A stretch of DNA of 51,044 nucleotides, taken from NCBI GenBank assembly GCA_021413735.1, contig JAIOPV010000201.1, positions 1 to 51,044 of the forward strand. Reading direction: 5' to 3'. Shown here piece by piece: positions 15,812 to 24,091 of this stretch. How positions within the stretch are numbered: position 1 is the stretch's first letter; each line of letters begins with the position of its first letter. The notes beneath the pieces are model-generated. The model searched no databases. It was not told the origin of the DNA and was given only the letters and a program-made list of their open reading frames with translations. This DNA is from Planctomycetota bacterium (GTDB taxonomy: Bacteria; Planctomycetota; Planctomycetia; Gemmatales; Gemmataceae). The position numbers and the translations under genes were made by a program.

Positions 15812-18800
15812 ATGCCGGCAGCAGTTCCACTCGTCGCTGCCGTCGCCGGATATGGCGCGTCCGCCGCCATCGGCGGAGGCTTGCTCGGCGCGCTCGGTGG
15901 TTTCGTCGTATCCAGTGCCATCAACCAGATCGGCGGACGGGCGCTCACGAAGAAGCCCAAAAACCAATCGACCGCGCAGGACGCATCGGGAAGGACGCTC
16001 GTCATCCGCTCGTCGGTGGAGAGTCACAAAATCATCTACGGCACCACCCGCGTCTCCGGGCCGCTGGTTTACGTCTCCACCGCCAACGACGGCGCAGGCC
16101 CGGCCTCCCCGCCGAAGGACAACAAGATGCTCTACATGGTGATCCCGCTGGCGGGTCACGAGGTGGAGGACATCACGACGGTTTACTTCAACGACCAGCC
16201 TGTAACGTTCGACACCGGTGCCACGGAGGGATACGTTTTCAGCGCCCCCTACTACCTCAACGGGGCGTCGTACGCCTTCGTGAGCAAGCACCTGGGGTCG
16301 ATCGACCAGACCGCCGACCCGATGCTCGTCGCCGAGGCCTCCGGCTGGACGACCGCCCACCGGTTACGGGGCATCGCCTATCTGGCCATCCGCCTGGAGT
16401 ACAGCGCCGACGTCTACCCGCTGGGAATCCCGAACATCTCCGCCGTGGTGAAGGGGAAGAAGGTCTACGACCCCCGCACGCTCACCACCGCCTGGAGCGC
16501 GAACGCCGCCCTGTGCATCCGCGACTACATGACCAGCGAGTACGGCTTCAACTGCGACGACGACGAAATCTCCGACTCCTACTTCATCGCCGCCGCGAAC
16601 GTCTGCGACGAGGACGTGACTCTTGCGGCGGGGGGAACCCAGGACCGCTACACCTGCAACGGGGTTGTGGACACCGCCTCGGCACCACTCGACAACCTCG
16701 GCTCGCTCGTCTCCTCCCTTGCCGGTGCAGTTACTTACGTTCAGGGGACATTCCGCCTCCACGCGGGTGCATACGACTCGCCGTCCGGAACCATCACGAT
16801 GGACATGCTTTCGGGTCCGGTTAGCGCCGAACTCCGCACCGCCAGGAAGGAACTGTTCAACGCGGTGAAGGGCACTTACGTCGATCCGAGCAAGAGCTGG
16901 CAGCCGACCGACTTTCCGTTCGTCACCAATTCGACCTACGAAACGCAGGATAACGGCGAGCGGATTTACACCGACATCGACCTGCCGTTCACTCAAAGTT
17001 CCGAGGCCGCCCAGCGGATCGCCAAGATCATCCTCGAAAAGGGCCGACAGGGGATCAAGGTCGAACTACCGCTGAACCACACGGCCATGAAGTACGCGGT
17101 GTTCGACGTCATCAACGTGACGAACGATGCCTTCGGCTGGAGTGCCAAGCCGTTCCGCATCATCAAGGTCACGACTACCGGCACCGGCCCGATGACCCTG
17201 TCCCTACAAGAGGAGTCGAGCGCGAGTTACGACTGGAGCAGCGGCGAGGAAAGTACGCTCGACGCCGCCCCGGACACGAATCTGCCCGACCCGCTGAACG
17301 TCGCCGCGCCTGGTGCCCCGACCGTCACCGAGTCCCTTTATACGACGACCGATGGCAGCGGTGTGAAGACTAAAGCACTGGTATCGTGGGGGGCGAGCAG
17401 CGACGCGTTCGTCCGCGAATATCAGGTGGAGTACAAACTCACCACGGACACCGAGTACACCATCGGCGCGCGGACCACCGCGACCGCCCTGGAAGTGCTG
17501 GACATCACTCCCGGCAGTTACAACGTCCGGGTGAAGGCGATCAGTTCGCTCGGCGTTTCCTCCGAATACAGCCCGGTCACCACCCAGAGCATCTACGGCC
17601 TCACCGCCGCACCCGCCTCCGTCAGCAATCTCAGCCTGAATGTGATCGGCAACGCGGCCCACCTGAGTTGGGACCAGGCGACCGACCTCGACGTCCTGAA
17701 CGGCGGCTGGGTGCGGTTCCGCTACAGCCCATCCCTCAGCGGAGCCGCCTGGAACGCCGCCGTGGACATCGGTCCGTCGCTATCGGGAATCTCGACCAGT
17801 GCCGTCCTGCCGCTGCTCGCGGGAACATACCTGGCGAAGTTCGTGGACAGCACAGGAAATGCCAGTGCCAACGAATCCACGGTCACGACGAACGTGGTGA
17901 GCCTGCTGGAACTCAACGTTGTCACGACGATCAACGAACACCCGACGTTCGCGGGAACCAAGACCGATGTCGCCTTCGATGAAACCCTCGGCGGCATCAA
18001 GCTCTCGGGAGCAGTGAACTGGGACGACTACCCCGGCAACATCGACACCTGGCCGATGATCGACGGACTGGGCGGGGTGGCATCCTCCGGCACCTACGAC
18101 TTCGCCAACTCGGTCGATCTGGGAGCGGTCTACACCTCGAAACTGACCGCCGCAATCGCCGCGAGCGGGTACGACACGGGTGACCTGTTCGACTCGCGCC
18201 TGGGCAACATCGACTCGTGGACCAGCTTCGACGGCGGGGGCATCTCCGACTTCACGAGCGGATACTGGACGACGGTTACCAACGTGAGCGTGACCGCCGA
18301 CGCGACCGCCGCCCCGGACGGGACGATGAACGCCGACATGCTGACCGAAAACACTGTGGTGGGCGCGGCACATCTCATCATCGGCGGGGACGACCTCGGC
18401 ATCGCCGGGGCGAAGAACGTCACGACGGAAATCTACGCGAAGTCCGGCAACCGCAACCTTCGCATCGAGATGAGTTGGGCCGGCGAGTTGGTGCGGGTCA
18501 ACTTCGACCTGACGAACGGTGTCGTGGACTCCACCAGCACGCCGGGCGCGACGACGCTGGTTGATTACGGTATCACGCCCGCACCGAACGGGTTTTACCG
18601 CCTCTGGGTGACCGGGATGTCGGACAACTGGTTCGACGAGTTCAGCTACGTCGCGTTCAACCTGCTCGACGGCGGTTTCGGGAAGTTCTACACGGGCGAC
18701 GGCACCTCGGGCGTCTACCTCTGGAGCTACAAGACCTACCCTGGAACCCTCCAGGCGGTGAGCGCGAACGACGACACCAACGCCGCGATCTACCTCCGCA

Positions 18801-19210
18801 CGACGGACGACGATCCCGCAGGCTCCCCGGTGTGGAGCGATTGGCGGCAGTTCTTCGTCGGAGATTACACCGCGAGGGCGTTCGAGTTCCAACTCCGCAT
18901 GACCAGCGCGAACACCAACCACAACATCCTCGTCACCGAACTCGGCGTAACGGTGGACATGCCGGACCGGGTGGAATCGCAATACGGCATCATTTCCGGG
19001 GCAGGCAGTTACGCCGTCACCTACGCGAACGCCTTCCGGACCACTCCATCTCTCAACGTCAACGCCTACGACCTGGGAACGGGGGATTATTACGCGATCA
19101 CCAGCGAGAGCGAGACGGGCTTTACCGTGACGTTCAAGAACTCCGGTGGAACGTCTGTTTCGCGGAAGTTCGACTACCAGGCCAAGGGCTACGGAAAACT
19201 CATCACATAA
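15812..19210 (+). CDS. Central tail hub/tip protein (gpJ-like) with FN3 and binding domains
   Basis: The 1132-residue protein begins right after the previous stop. Residues 1-45 are Gly/Ala-rich and hydrophobic (AAIGGGLLGALGGFVVSSAI), as in gpJ-type hub N-termini. RTLVIRSSVESHKIIYGTTR and the following section to about residue 490 match the hub core. Two FN3-like domains lie near residues 500-600 and 600-695. A jelly-roll-like region near 810-976 begins TAAPDGTMNADMLTENT, a pattern seen in phage spike carbohydrate-binding domains. It probably determines receptor binding. Confidence 0.88.
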   Translation: MPAAVPLVAAVAGYGASAAIGGGLLGALGGFVVSSAINQIGGRALTKKPKNQSTAQDASGRTLVIRSSVESHKIIYGTTRVSGPLVYVSTANDGAGPASPPKDNKMLYMVIPLAGHEVEDITTVYFNDQPVTFDTGATEGYVFSAPYYLNGASYAFVSKHLGSIDQTADPMLVAEASGWTTAHRLRGIAYLAIRLEYSADVYPLGIPNISAVVKGKKVYDPRTLTTAWSANAALCIRDYMTSEYGFNCDDDEISDSYFIAAANVCDEDVTLAAGGTQDRYTCNGVVDTASAPLDNLGSLVSSLAGAVTYVQGTFRLHAGAYDSPSGTITMDMLSGPVSAELRTARKELFNAVKGTYVDPSKSWQPTDFPFVTNSTYETQDNGERIYTDIDLPFTQSSEAAQRIAKIILEKGRQGIKVELPLNHTAMKYAVFDVINVTNDAFGWSAKPFRIIKVTTTGTGPMTLSLQEESSASYDWSSGEESTLDAAPDTNLPDPLNVAAPGAPTVTESLYTTTDGSGVKTKALVSWGASSDAFVREYQVEYKLTTDTEYTIGARTTATALEVLDITPGSYNVRVKAISSLGVSSEYSPVTTQSIYGLTAAPASVSNLSLNVIGNAAHLSWDQATDLDVLNGGWVRFRYSPSLSGAAWNAAVDIGPSLSGISTSAVLPLLAGTYLAKFVDSTGNASANESTVTTNVVSLLELNVVTTINEHPTFAGTKTDVAFDETLGGIKLSGAVNWDDYPGNIDTWPMIDGLGGVASSGTYDFANSVDLGAVYTSKLTAAIAASGYDTGDLFDSRLGNIDSWTSFDGGGISDFTSGYWTTVTNVSVTADATAAPDGTMNADMLTENTVVGAAHLIIGGDDLGIAGAKNVTTEIYAKSGNRNLRIEMSWAGELVRVNFDLTNGVVDSTSTPGATTLVDYGITPAPNGFYRLWVTGMSDNWFDEFSYVAFNLLDGGFGKFYTGDGTSGVYLWSYKTYPGTLQAVSANDDTNAAIYLRTTDDDPAGSPVWSDWRQFFVGDYTARAFEFQLRMTSANTNHNILVTELGVTVDMPDRVESQYGIISGAGSYAVTYANAFRTTPSLNVNAYDLGTGDYYAITSESETGFTVTFKNSGGTSVSRKFDYQAKGYGKLIT

Positions 19211-19219
19211 CGGAGGAAT

Positions 19220-20416
19220 ATGTCACAGCATGATATGGTGGTCGCAGACGCGACCGGAGCAACGGTGCGAGCCGACATCAACAGCGGGCTTCAGGCGCTC
19301 GCCAGCACCAGCAAGGGGGCTTCCGCACCAAGCACGATCTACACCGGGCAGCCCTGGATCGAGGACGATTCTCCGACGAGTACCGTCTGGACCGAGAAGG
19401 TGTACGACGGCACCGACAGCATTCCGAAAGCGCTGATCGACACCGTCAACAACCGCTACCTGTCCGCCATTCCCCTCGCACCCGGCGGACGTCTGACGCT
19501 CACCACCTCCACCCCGGTCATGAACGCCGACAGTTCCGGCGCGACGACGGTATACTACACGCCTTACGTCAGCGACCTGATCCCGCTCTACAGCACGTTC
19601 TTCGCGCCTTACGTTTTCACGGAACTCTCGCTCGCCCTGGACTCGAACTCCGGCCACACGGGATACCACCAAACGGGCAAGAACTTTGACCTGTTCGTGA
19701 CGAGCGATTCCGGCACGCTGCGGCTCGTGACCGGCCCGGCTTGGTCGAGCGATACTGCGCGAGGCAGCGGGGCGGGCACCACCGAGCTTGAACGCAAGAA
19801 CGGCCTGTGGACGAACAAGAACTCCATGACCGCCCGCTTCGGCTCGGTGAGCGGCAACACGATTACCGTCGCCGCGAACCAGGGCACCTACGTCGGCACC
19901 ATGCGAGCCACGGCCGACGGGCAGACGTCGATGGTGTTTAAGCCGGCGGCGACGGCGGGCGGGAATGCGAATGTACTCGGTCTGTACAACGCCCACAATC
20001 GCGTCACGACCCGCGCCATGTCACGCGACAGCACGGCTTCTTGGAACTACGCGACGGCCACATGGCGAGTAGCGAATGCAGCAGGAACGGGTTCGGGCCT
20101 CAACAACCGTATCAGTTTCATCGATGGGCTGCAAACATCCTCGATCGAAGCGAAGTACAACGCGGACATCTCCAACACGAACAGCCAGGCCGGGATCGTC
20201 GGCATCAACCTCGACTCCACGAGTGGCACGCCCGGCATTACCGCTCAGAACGCTGCGGCCCTGGCCGGGAATGCGGTCTCTATCGAATCATTCTCACCGC
20301 AACTTGGTTTCCATTACGTTCAGGCAATGGAGTACTCGACCGGCGCGACATCCACCTTTTTCGGCACGAATAGCAGCCAGCAGCAGATGGCGGTACTGCT
20401 CACATTGGAGATGTAA
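19220..20416 (+). CDS. Tail fibre/receptor-binding appendage protein
   Basis: A strong GGAGGAAT site precedes the ATG at 19220. The 398-residue protein begins QHDMVVADATGATVRADINS, an N-terminal anchor seen in tail appendage proteins. The rest is Thr/Ser/Gly-rich and beta-prone, with no signal peptide or catalytic motif. It ends SSQQQMAVLLTLEM. Its place between the hub and the lysis cassette is where receptor-binding or fibre proteins usually lie. Specific family unknown. Confidence 0.75.
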   Translation: MSQHDMVVADATGATVRADINSGLQALASTSKGASAPSTIYTGQPWIEDDSPTSTVWTEKVYDGTDSIPKALIDTVNNRYLSAIPLAPGGRLTLTTSTPVMNADSSGATTVYYTPYVSDLIPLYSTFFAPYVFTELSLALDSNSGHTGYHQTGKNFDLFVTSDSGTLRLVTGPAWSSDTARGSGAGTTELERKNGLWTNKNSMTARFGSVSGNTITVAANQGTYVGTMRATADGQTSMVFKPAATAGGNANVLGLYNAHNRVTTRAMSRDSTASWNYATATWRVANAAGTGSGLNNRISFIDGLQTSSIEAKYNADISNTNSQAGIVGINLDSTSGTPGITAQNAAALAGNAVSIESFSPQLGFHYVQAMEYSTGATSTFFGTNSSQQQMAVLLTLEM

Positions 20417-20483
20417 ACTCAGTGACACGCACTACGAGTTGTGGCAAACTTCCGCACAGCAACACCACATCTGGCGAGGGGGC

Positions 20484-20804
20484 ATGACACCACCGAACAT
20501 CCGCGTGAACTGGACCATTCCCGCCCCCGTCATCCTCGCACTTCTGGGTCAGGTCGCAATTCTGGCCTTCCTCGGGGGCTCGTTGAAAACAAGCCTTGAA
20601 GCCACAATCGAGCTTTACCGGCAAGAGTCGAAGCAGCGGGCATCCGCACTTGAGGATCGGCTCGCAGCAGTCGAACGCACGACAGCCAACGGCATGGCGA
20701 TGGTCGAGCGTGTGAAGGGCGTCGAAGTCCGGTTGGATGGCATCGAGAAGCAGAGCACCCGGATCGAAAACAAGCTCGACACAGTGATTGAGAGGAAGAG
20801 ATGA
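20484..20804 (+). CDS. One-TM coiled-coil lysis-cassette protein
   Basis: The start is the ATG at 20484 behind GGCGAGGGGGC. The 106-residue protein has one membrane segment (PAPVILALLGQVAILAFLGG), then a long charged helix with heptad-like spacing (ALEDRLAAVERTTANGMAMV, RLDGIEKQSTRIENKLD). This topology is that of XhlA-type or other holin-accessory proteins. It overlaps the endolysin start (ATGA), so it belongs to the lysis cassette. A regulatory or holin-partner role is inferred. Confidence 0.72.
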   Translation: MTPPNIRVNWTIPAPVILALLGQVAILAFLGGSLKTSLEATIELYRQESKQRASALEDRLAAVERTTANGMAMVERVKGVEVRLDGIEKQSTRIENKLDTVIERKR

Positions 20805-21259
20805 TTTGTAATGAGGCGGCACTGCAACTCATTCGAGAATCCGAAGGGTTGCGGCTGAAGGCGTACCAAGATACCGGGGGCGTCTGGACCATCGGCTTCG
20901 GACATTGTGGCAAAGACGTTCGGCCCAACTCCGTGATCGACGAATACACCGCCGAAATCCTTCTGAGCCAGGACGTGACGAACGCCGCCCGCAGCGTGAA
21001 TCGACTTGTTCGCGTACCACTCAACGAAAACCAGTTCTCGGCACTCTGCTCGTTCGTGTTTAACCTCGGCGAAGGACAACTCCGAAACTCGAAATCCATC
21101 GCGGTCCTGAACCAGAAACGCTACCTCGAATTCGCCGACCGCATGCTGCTGTGGACGAAAGACAACGGGGCCGAACTCCCCGGCCTGGTAAAGCGTCGTG
21201 CCGCAGAACGCGCTCTGTTTCTCACTCCCGTCATCGCCGGAGGAAAGGATTTGGCATGA
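20801..21259 (+). CDS. Endolysin, GH24 T4-type lysozyme
   Basis: The 152-residue protein cleaves peptidoglycan to release virions. It shows the family triad E-8-D-5-T as Glu15, Asp24 and Thr30 in LIRESEGLRLKAYQDTGG and VWTIGFGHCG. Further landmarks are NENQFSALCSFVFNLGEGQL and GLVKRRAAERALFLTP. There is no signal peptide or SAR segment (the N-terminus is MICNEAALQL), so export must rely on a holin. A GH24 lysozyme fits peptidoglycan in planctomycete walls. Starts at an ATG overlapping the previous gene. Confidence 0.95.
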   Translation: MICNEAALQLIRESEGLRLKAYQDTGGVWTIGFGHCGKDVRPNSVIDEYTAEILLSQDVTNAARSVNRLVRVPLNENQFSALCSFVFNLGEGQLRNSKSIAVLNQKRYLEFADRMLLWTKDNGAELPGLVKRRAAERALFLTPVIAGGKDLA

Positions 21260-21495
21260 CCATCAAGCAATTCATCACCGACTGCATCACCGGGATCGAC
21301 GGGGAATCCGCCGACATCGGGAGAGTTCTGTGGGTATTGGGCGCGCTCGCATTCCTTGGGCTTTCGGTTTACGCCGTTCTGAAATCCGGCACGTTCGACG
21401 GCATGGGCTTCGGGGCGGGATACGGGGGCGTGCTCGGGGGCGGCGGGGCGGCCATCGGCATGAAGGCGAAAACCGAGCCGGGGCCAGAGCAATGA
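21256..21495 (+). CDS. Holin-like small membrane protein
   Basis: The ATG at 21256 overlaps the endolysin stop. The 79-residue protein has an amphipathic N-terminus (TIKQFITDCITGIDGESADI), a clear membrane span (VLWVLGALAFLGLSVYAVL), and a second Gly-rich hydrophobic stretch (GMGFGAGYGGVLGGGGAAIG) that could be a weak second span. Size, topology and location behind the lysozyme fit a holin or pinholin. No family name is recognised. Its stop overlaps the Rz-like start. Confidence 0.72.
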   Translation: MTIKQFITDCITGIDGESADIGRVLWVLGALAFLGLSVYAVLKSGTFDGMGFGAGYGGVLGGGGAAIGMKAKTEPGPEQ

Positions 21496-21797
21496 ACCTG
21501 CTTCTCGCCTGGAAACCGCTTGCCGTCGCTTTGCTAATCGGCTTTGTTGCCGGATGTGTTGTGACCAACAAGTGGTGGCAAGCGAGCGAGGCAGCGGAAT
21601 TGCAGCGGAGCATCGAACACGGCGCTGAGAAGGCGGCGGGGCTTGAAATCCAACTCGAACTGCTGCAACGTGAGGCGCGAGAAACCAACCGGAGGTACGC
21701 CAATGAAACCCGCAAGGACGCTTATCGCTGCCCTCTCCCTTCTGATGGGCTCAGGTTGCTCAATGAGGCCCGAACCGCCGCCAAGCCTGACCGCTGA
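21492..21797 (+). CDS. Rz-like inner-membrane spanin
   Basis: The ATG at 21492 overlaps the holin stop. The 101-residue protein has one N-terminal membrane segment (WKPLAVALLIGFVAGCVVTN) and then a helical, charged periplasmic domain (LELLQREARETNRRYANETR) with coiled-coil character. This is the layout of i-spanins, which span the periplasm and fuse the membranes at lysis. The Rz1-like lipoprotein gene overlaps its 3' half in another frame, the classic Rz/Rz1 architecture. Sequence similarity to lambda Rz is low. Confidence 0.78.
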   Translation: MNLLLAWKPLAVALLIGFVAGCVVTNKWWQASEAAELQRSIEHGAEKAAGLEIQLELLQREARETNRRYANETRKDAYRCPLPSDGLRLLNEARTAAKPDR

Positions 21798-21960
21798 GTG
21801 CCCGGAGTTGGAGGCCGTGAATGCTCGCGATCTGGGCGAAACACTCGGCGTGTGCATCGACACATCGGCAATGTATAAGCAGTGCGCCGCCAGGCACGCC
21901 GCGCTCGCAGCAGCAGTGAAGCCGTCGAACCCGCTCAACTTCCTCGGCTGGTTCAAATGA
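21703..21960 (+). CDS. Rz1-like outer-membrane spanin lipoprotein
   Basis: The ATG at 21703 has a GGAGG site and lies inside the Rz-like gene in another frame, so 95 bases are read twice. The 85-residue product has a lipoprotein signal (MKPARTLIAALSLLMGSGC) with Cys19, followed by the Pro-rich MRPEPPPS, as in Rz1 o-spanins. After the overlap it continues for another 50 residues with three Cys (ECPELEAVN, GVCIDTS, YKQCAARH), longer than lambda Rz1. The extra part may add disulphides. The call is strong on architecture. Confidence 0.8.
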   Translation: MKPARTLIAALSLLMGSGCSMRPEPPPSLTAECPELEAVNARDLGETLGVCIDTSAMYKQCAARHAALAAAVKPSNPLNFLGWFK

Positions 21961-22115
21961 CCCTCGCCGAGCGAAATCTGCTCCGCCACAAATGGCGAAT
22001 GGCAACGGAAGATGCCCGCAGGAACGAAGGGCCGCTGTTCCAACTCGGAGTCGTGTGCTTGGGGGCGATCCTGATAATCGCAGGGCTGAACGAGACACTC
22101 GGCATCGGAAGGTAA
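21957..22115 (+). CDS. Small one-TM phage protein
   Basis: The ATG at 21957 overlaps the Rz1-like stop. The 52-residue protein has a basic N-terminal helix (RNLLRHKWRMATEDARRNEG) and one membrane span (LFQLGVVCLGAILIIAGLNE). It is the last + strand gene of the late operon and is followed by a terminator hairpin. It could be a lysis accessory or superinfection protein. No function is recognised. Confidence 0.6.
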   Translation: MTLAERNLLRHKWRMATEDARRNEGPLFQLGVVCLGAILIIAGLNETLGIGR

Positions 22116-22326
22116 GGCGAACCCCCACCGACTCACTCCGGCTCAAGGATGGCATGGAAATACACCTTCCCTCTGCCTCTGGCCGCCTCCTGGGGGCGTC
22201 GCGTCGCATTTTACGCGCATTCGCGCGATGCGCCGACGAACCCCCATACGGCGACCGACGGCGACGGGAAGGAAAGGCTCAGGGCATTTACGTGCGAAAC
22301 GCCCATGCGGAAGACGAAAGCAAGAA

Positions 22327-22362
22327 CCCCCAGATGCGCGTCGGCGTGTCCGGGGGCTTTTT
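22327..22362 (+). terminator. Rho-independent-like terminator of the late operon
   Basis: CCCCC (22327-22331) pairs with GGGGG (22352-22356), with GCGCG-rich loop sequence between, followed by CTTTTTG. It lies 210 bases after the last + strand gene and just before the convergent - strand lipoprotein gene. The 22116-22326 stretch holds no gene I can support. Confidence 0.55.
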
Positions 22363-22373
22363 GCGTTTCTGGA

Positions 22374-22616
22374 TCAGTCGAGACGCAGCGTAGCGCCTTT
22401 TAGCCACCCACTGCAAATGACGCCCGAAATCCGTTTGCCGTTCTTCACCGCAACAAAGCCAGTGTGGAACACGTCGTCTTTGCTGCATCCGAAGAACCGA
22501 TAGCCGGTCACCTCGTAAGACTCCCAACCCTCCGCCTCCGCGTACTTCCGCACGTCGTCAGGGGACGTGCATGCGGTCAGGGCGAGGATGGCTGCAATCG
22601 CGATGATCCACTTCAT
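22374..22616 (-). CDS. Small cargo lipoprotein
   Basis: The 80-residue product has a lipoprotein signal (MKWIIAIAAILALTAC, Cys16) followed by YAEAEGWESYEVTGYRFFGC and VAVKNGKRISGVICSGWLKG. The two later Cys could form a disulphide. The 'GYRFFGCSKDD.F.TGF.A.K.GK...GV.C.G..KG' pattern is recalled from small lipoproteins on many proteobacterial prophages and chromosomes, with no known role. Its ATG overlaps the stop of the upstream gene, so it is the last gene of a - strand operon. Confidence 0.75.
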   Translation of the reverse strand: MKWIIAIAAILALTACTSPDDVRKYAEAEGWESYEVTGYRFFGCSKDDVFHTGFVAVKNGKRISGVICSGWLKGATLRLD

Positions 22617-22912
22617 AACTCGCTCCGATCTTCCATATACCCTTCGGGCCTGTCCCCGAGTCCGGCCGTCAGGTTCACGGTGTCGATCCAGGCGGTGATG
22701 GTCGGGGTCGCTGCCCCGAACGGGATATGCTCGAACTCACCGGACCAGAAGACGAGGCTGTGCTGGTTGCGGGTGAAGTCGAAGTCAACGTGGAACAGCA
22801 GGGTGTCATCCGGCAGTGCGGTCAGGATTTGCAGCAGCGCCCACTTCGGGATTTCCACCCCTCGGCTGAACACCAGGGCCTGGAACCGCCGATCATTCTC
22901 AAAGTCGATCAT
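22613..22912 (-). CDS. Hypothetical protein of cargo operon
   Basis: The start at 22912 is chosen because AGGAGG lies 8 bases upstream; the frame is open further upstream but overlaps the SPFH gene. The 99-residue protein has SRGVEIPKWALLQILTALPD, LFHVDFDFTRNQHSLVFWSG and FEHIPFGAATPTITAWIDTV. No signal or membrane segment is present. It is coupled to the small lipoprotein and follows the SPFH gene by 8 bases. Function unknown. Confidence 0.68.
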   Translation of the reverse strand: MIDFENDRRFQALVFSRGVEIPKWALLQILTALPDDTLLFHVDFDFTRNQHSLVFWSGEFEHIPFGAATPTITAWIDTVNLTAGLGDRPEGYMEDRSEL

Positions 22913-22920
22913 GCCGCCTC

Positions 22921-23709
22921 CTACTGTTTCGTTTGCGGCACGTTGATGAACGGGGTGGAGTTGCTGCCCAGCATGTAAACCGGCAACTTGCCGTCCCACT
23001 TCTGCACGGCTTCCCACTGCACCAGGGCGGCGTTTTGCGTCAGTGCCTGGGCACGGATTTGCATGGACTTCGCCTCGGTTTCCGCCTTGATGAGCGTCTG
23101 CTTGGCTTCTTCCTGAACCTGAACCGTTTTGTTCTTGGCCTGCTCGGCTTCCTGAATGGCCCGCACCTTTGCCTCAACGGCCCCCTCGAACTCCTTGGTG
23201 TAGTCGATGTTCGACACCTCCACACGCGTGACCACGACGCCCTTCGTCGCCAGGACGGCGGCGATCGTCTCCTGGATCTCCTGCTGTGCCTTCCCGCGAT
23301 TCCCGATGAGGTCTACCGCGTCCCACTTGCCGATCACGGTCTTGAGCGTTCCTTGCGCCGTCTGCGGAATCAGCTTCTCGGCCCACTCCCGGCCCACGTT
23401 CTGATACATCTCGTTTGCGTGCTCTTTTTCCAGGTTGTAGTTGATCGTGACGTGCAGTTTGGCCTGTTGGATGTCGCGGGTGTAAGTCTCGGCATCGAAT
23501 TCCCACTTCTGCGTCCGCACATCCAACTCGACGATGGAGCTGCTGAACGGGTTGTAGAAGTAGATGCCTTCAGGCAGCGATTCGCCGGCCACTTTGCCGA
23601 ACCGAGTCTCGATTCCGCGATGGCCTGTGTCCACGATGGAGACGCCAAGGCAGCCTTGCAGTGAAAGCATCATGCCGATCAAGGCCGTGGTGGTGAGTAG
23701 TTTCTTCAT
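22921..23709 (-). CDS. SPFH/band-7 (prohibitin-like) lipoprotein
   Basis: The 262-residue protein starts with a lipoprotein signal (LIGMMLSLQGC, Cys20) instead of the usual membrane anchor. The SPFH domain follows: DTGHRGIETRFGKVAGESLP, EGIYFYNPFSSSIVELDVRT, then TYTRDIQQAKLHVTINYNLE and TKGVVVTRVEVSNIDYTKEF. A charged Ala/Glu/Lys helix (residues about 175-225) is the usual oligomerising coiled coil. SPFH proteins form membrane rings; phage-borne copies are known but their role is not. It heads three coupled cargo genes. Confidence 0.88.
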   Translation of the reverse strand: MKKLLTTTALIGMMLSLQGCLGVSIVDTGHRGIETRFGKVAGESLPEGIYFYNPFSSSIVELDVRTQKWEFDAETYTRDIQQAKLHVTINYNLEKEHANEMYQNVGREWAEKLIPQTAQGTLKTVIGKWDAVDLIGNRGKAQQEIQETIAAVLATKGVVVTRVEVSNIDYTKEFEGAVEAKVRAIQEAEQAKNKTVQVQEEAKQTLIKAETEAKSMQIRAQALTQNAALVQWEAVQKWDGKLPVYMLGSNSTPFINVPQTKQ

Positions 23710-23721
23710 GGGATTGCTCCT

Positions 23722-23940
23722 TCAGAGTTGGTTGAACTTGCCGAGCAGAACCTTCCGCCCTGGCGATGAAAACAGGCTGAGCGGCCAAACCGCGCAGAAG
23801 ATGGGAGTCGCGAGAAGTGCTTTCAGACGTTTGCCGTCCAGGTCGTCACTGAAGATTAGGGACGAAACCGCGTTGAACGTAAAGATCACCGCACCGAGCA
23901 ACCAAATGCTGTAGAAGATTCGCAGAAGCTCATAAGCCAT
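23722..23940 (-). CDS. Small two-TM cargo membrane protein
   Basis: The 72-residue protein has two hydrophobic segments, LLRIFYSIWLLGAVIFTFNA and LLATPIFCAVWPLSLFS, joined by a short charged loop (SDDLDGKRLK). It stands 12 bases upstream of the SPFH gene on the same strand and probably shares its mRNA. There is no recognisable family. A membrane partner of the SPFH lipoprotein is possible but is inference. Confidence 0.6.
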   Translation of the reverse strand: MAYELLRIFYSIWLLGAVIFTFNAVSSLIFSDDLDGKRLKALLATPIFCAVWPLSLFSSPGRKVLLGKFNQL

Positions 23941-24091
23941 CAGCCCTCGCTATCCCAGCCCCTCGGCGCAGCAGACGCAAGAGCTTGCCAGCGACGAGCG
24001 CCTGCTGCACAGAAGGGCCGGAAATGGGGAATGGTCGCTGGCATGGGCCGGAGGATGGCACGGCCCGGAGCCTCGCGCAAGCGGATAATGC

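Noticed and set aside
17780-18982. 400-residue open frame on the - strand within the tail hub gene
   Set aside because: It is Arg/Val/Gly-rich with no known domain, a typical antisense artefact of high-GC codon use; the hub protein in + strand has recognisable domains.
22149-22403. 84-residue + strand frame after the lysis cassette
   Set aside because: It runs through the terminator hairpin, has no ribosome site and reads as low-complexity basic sequence.
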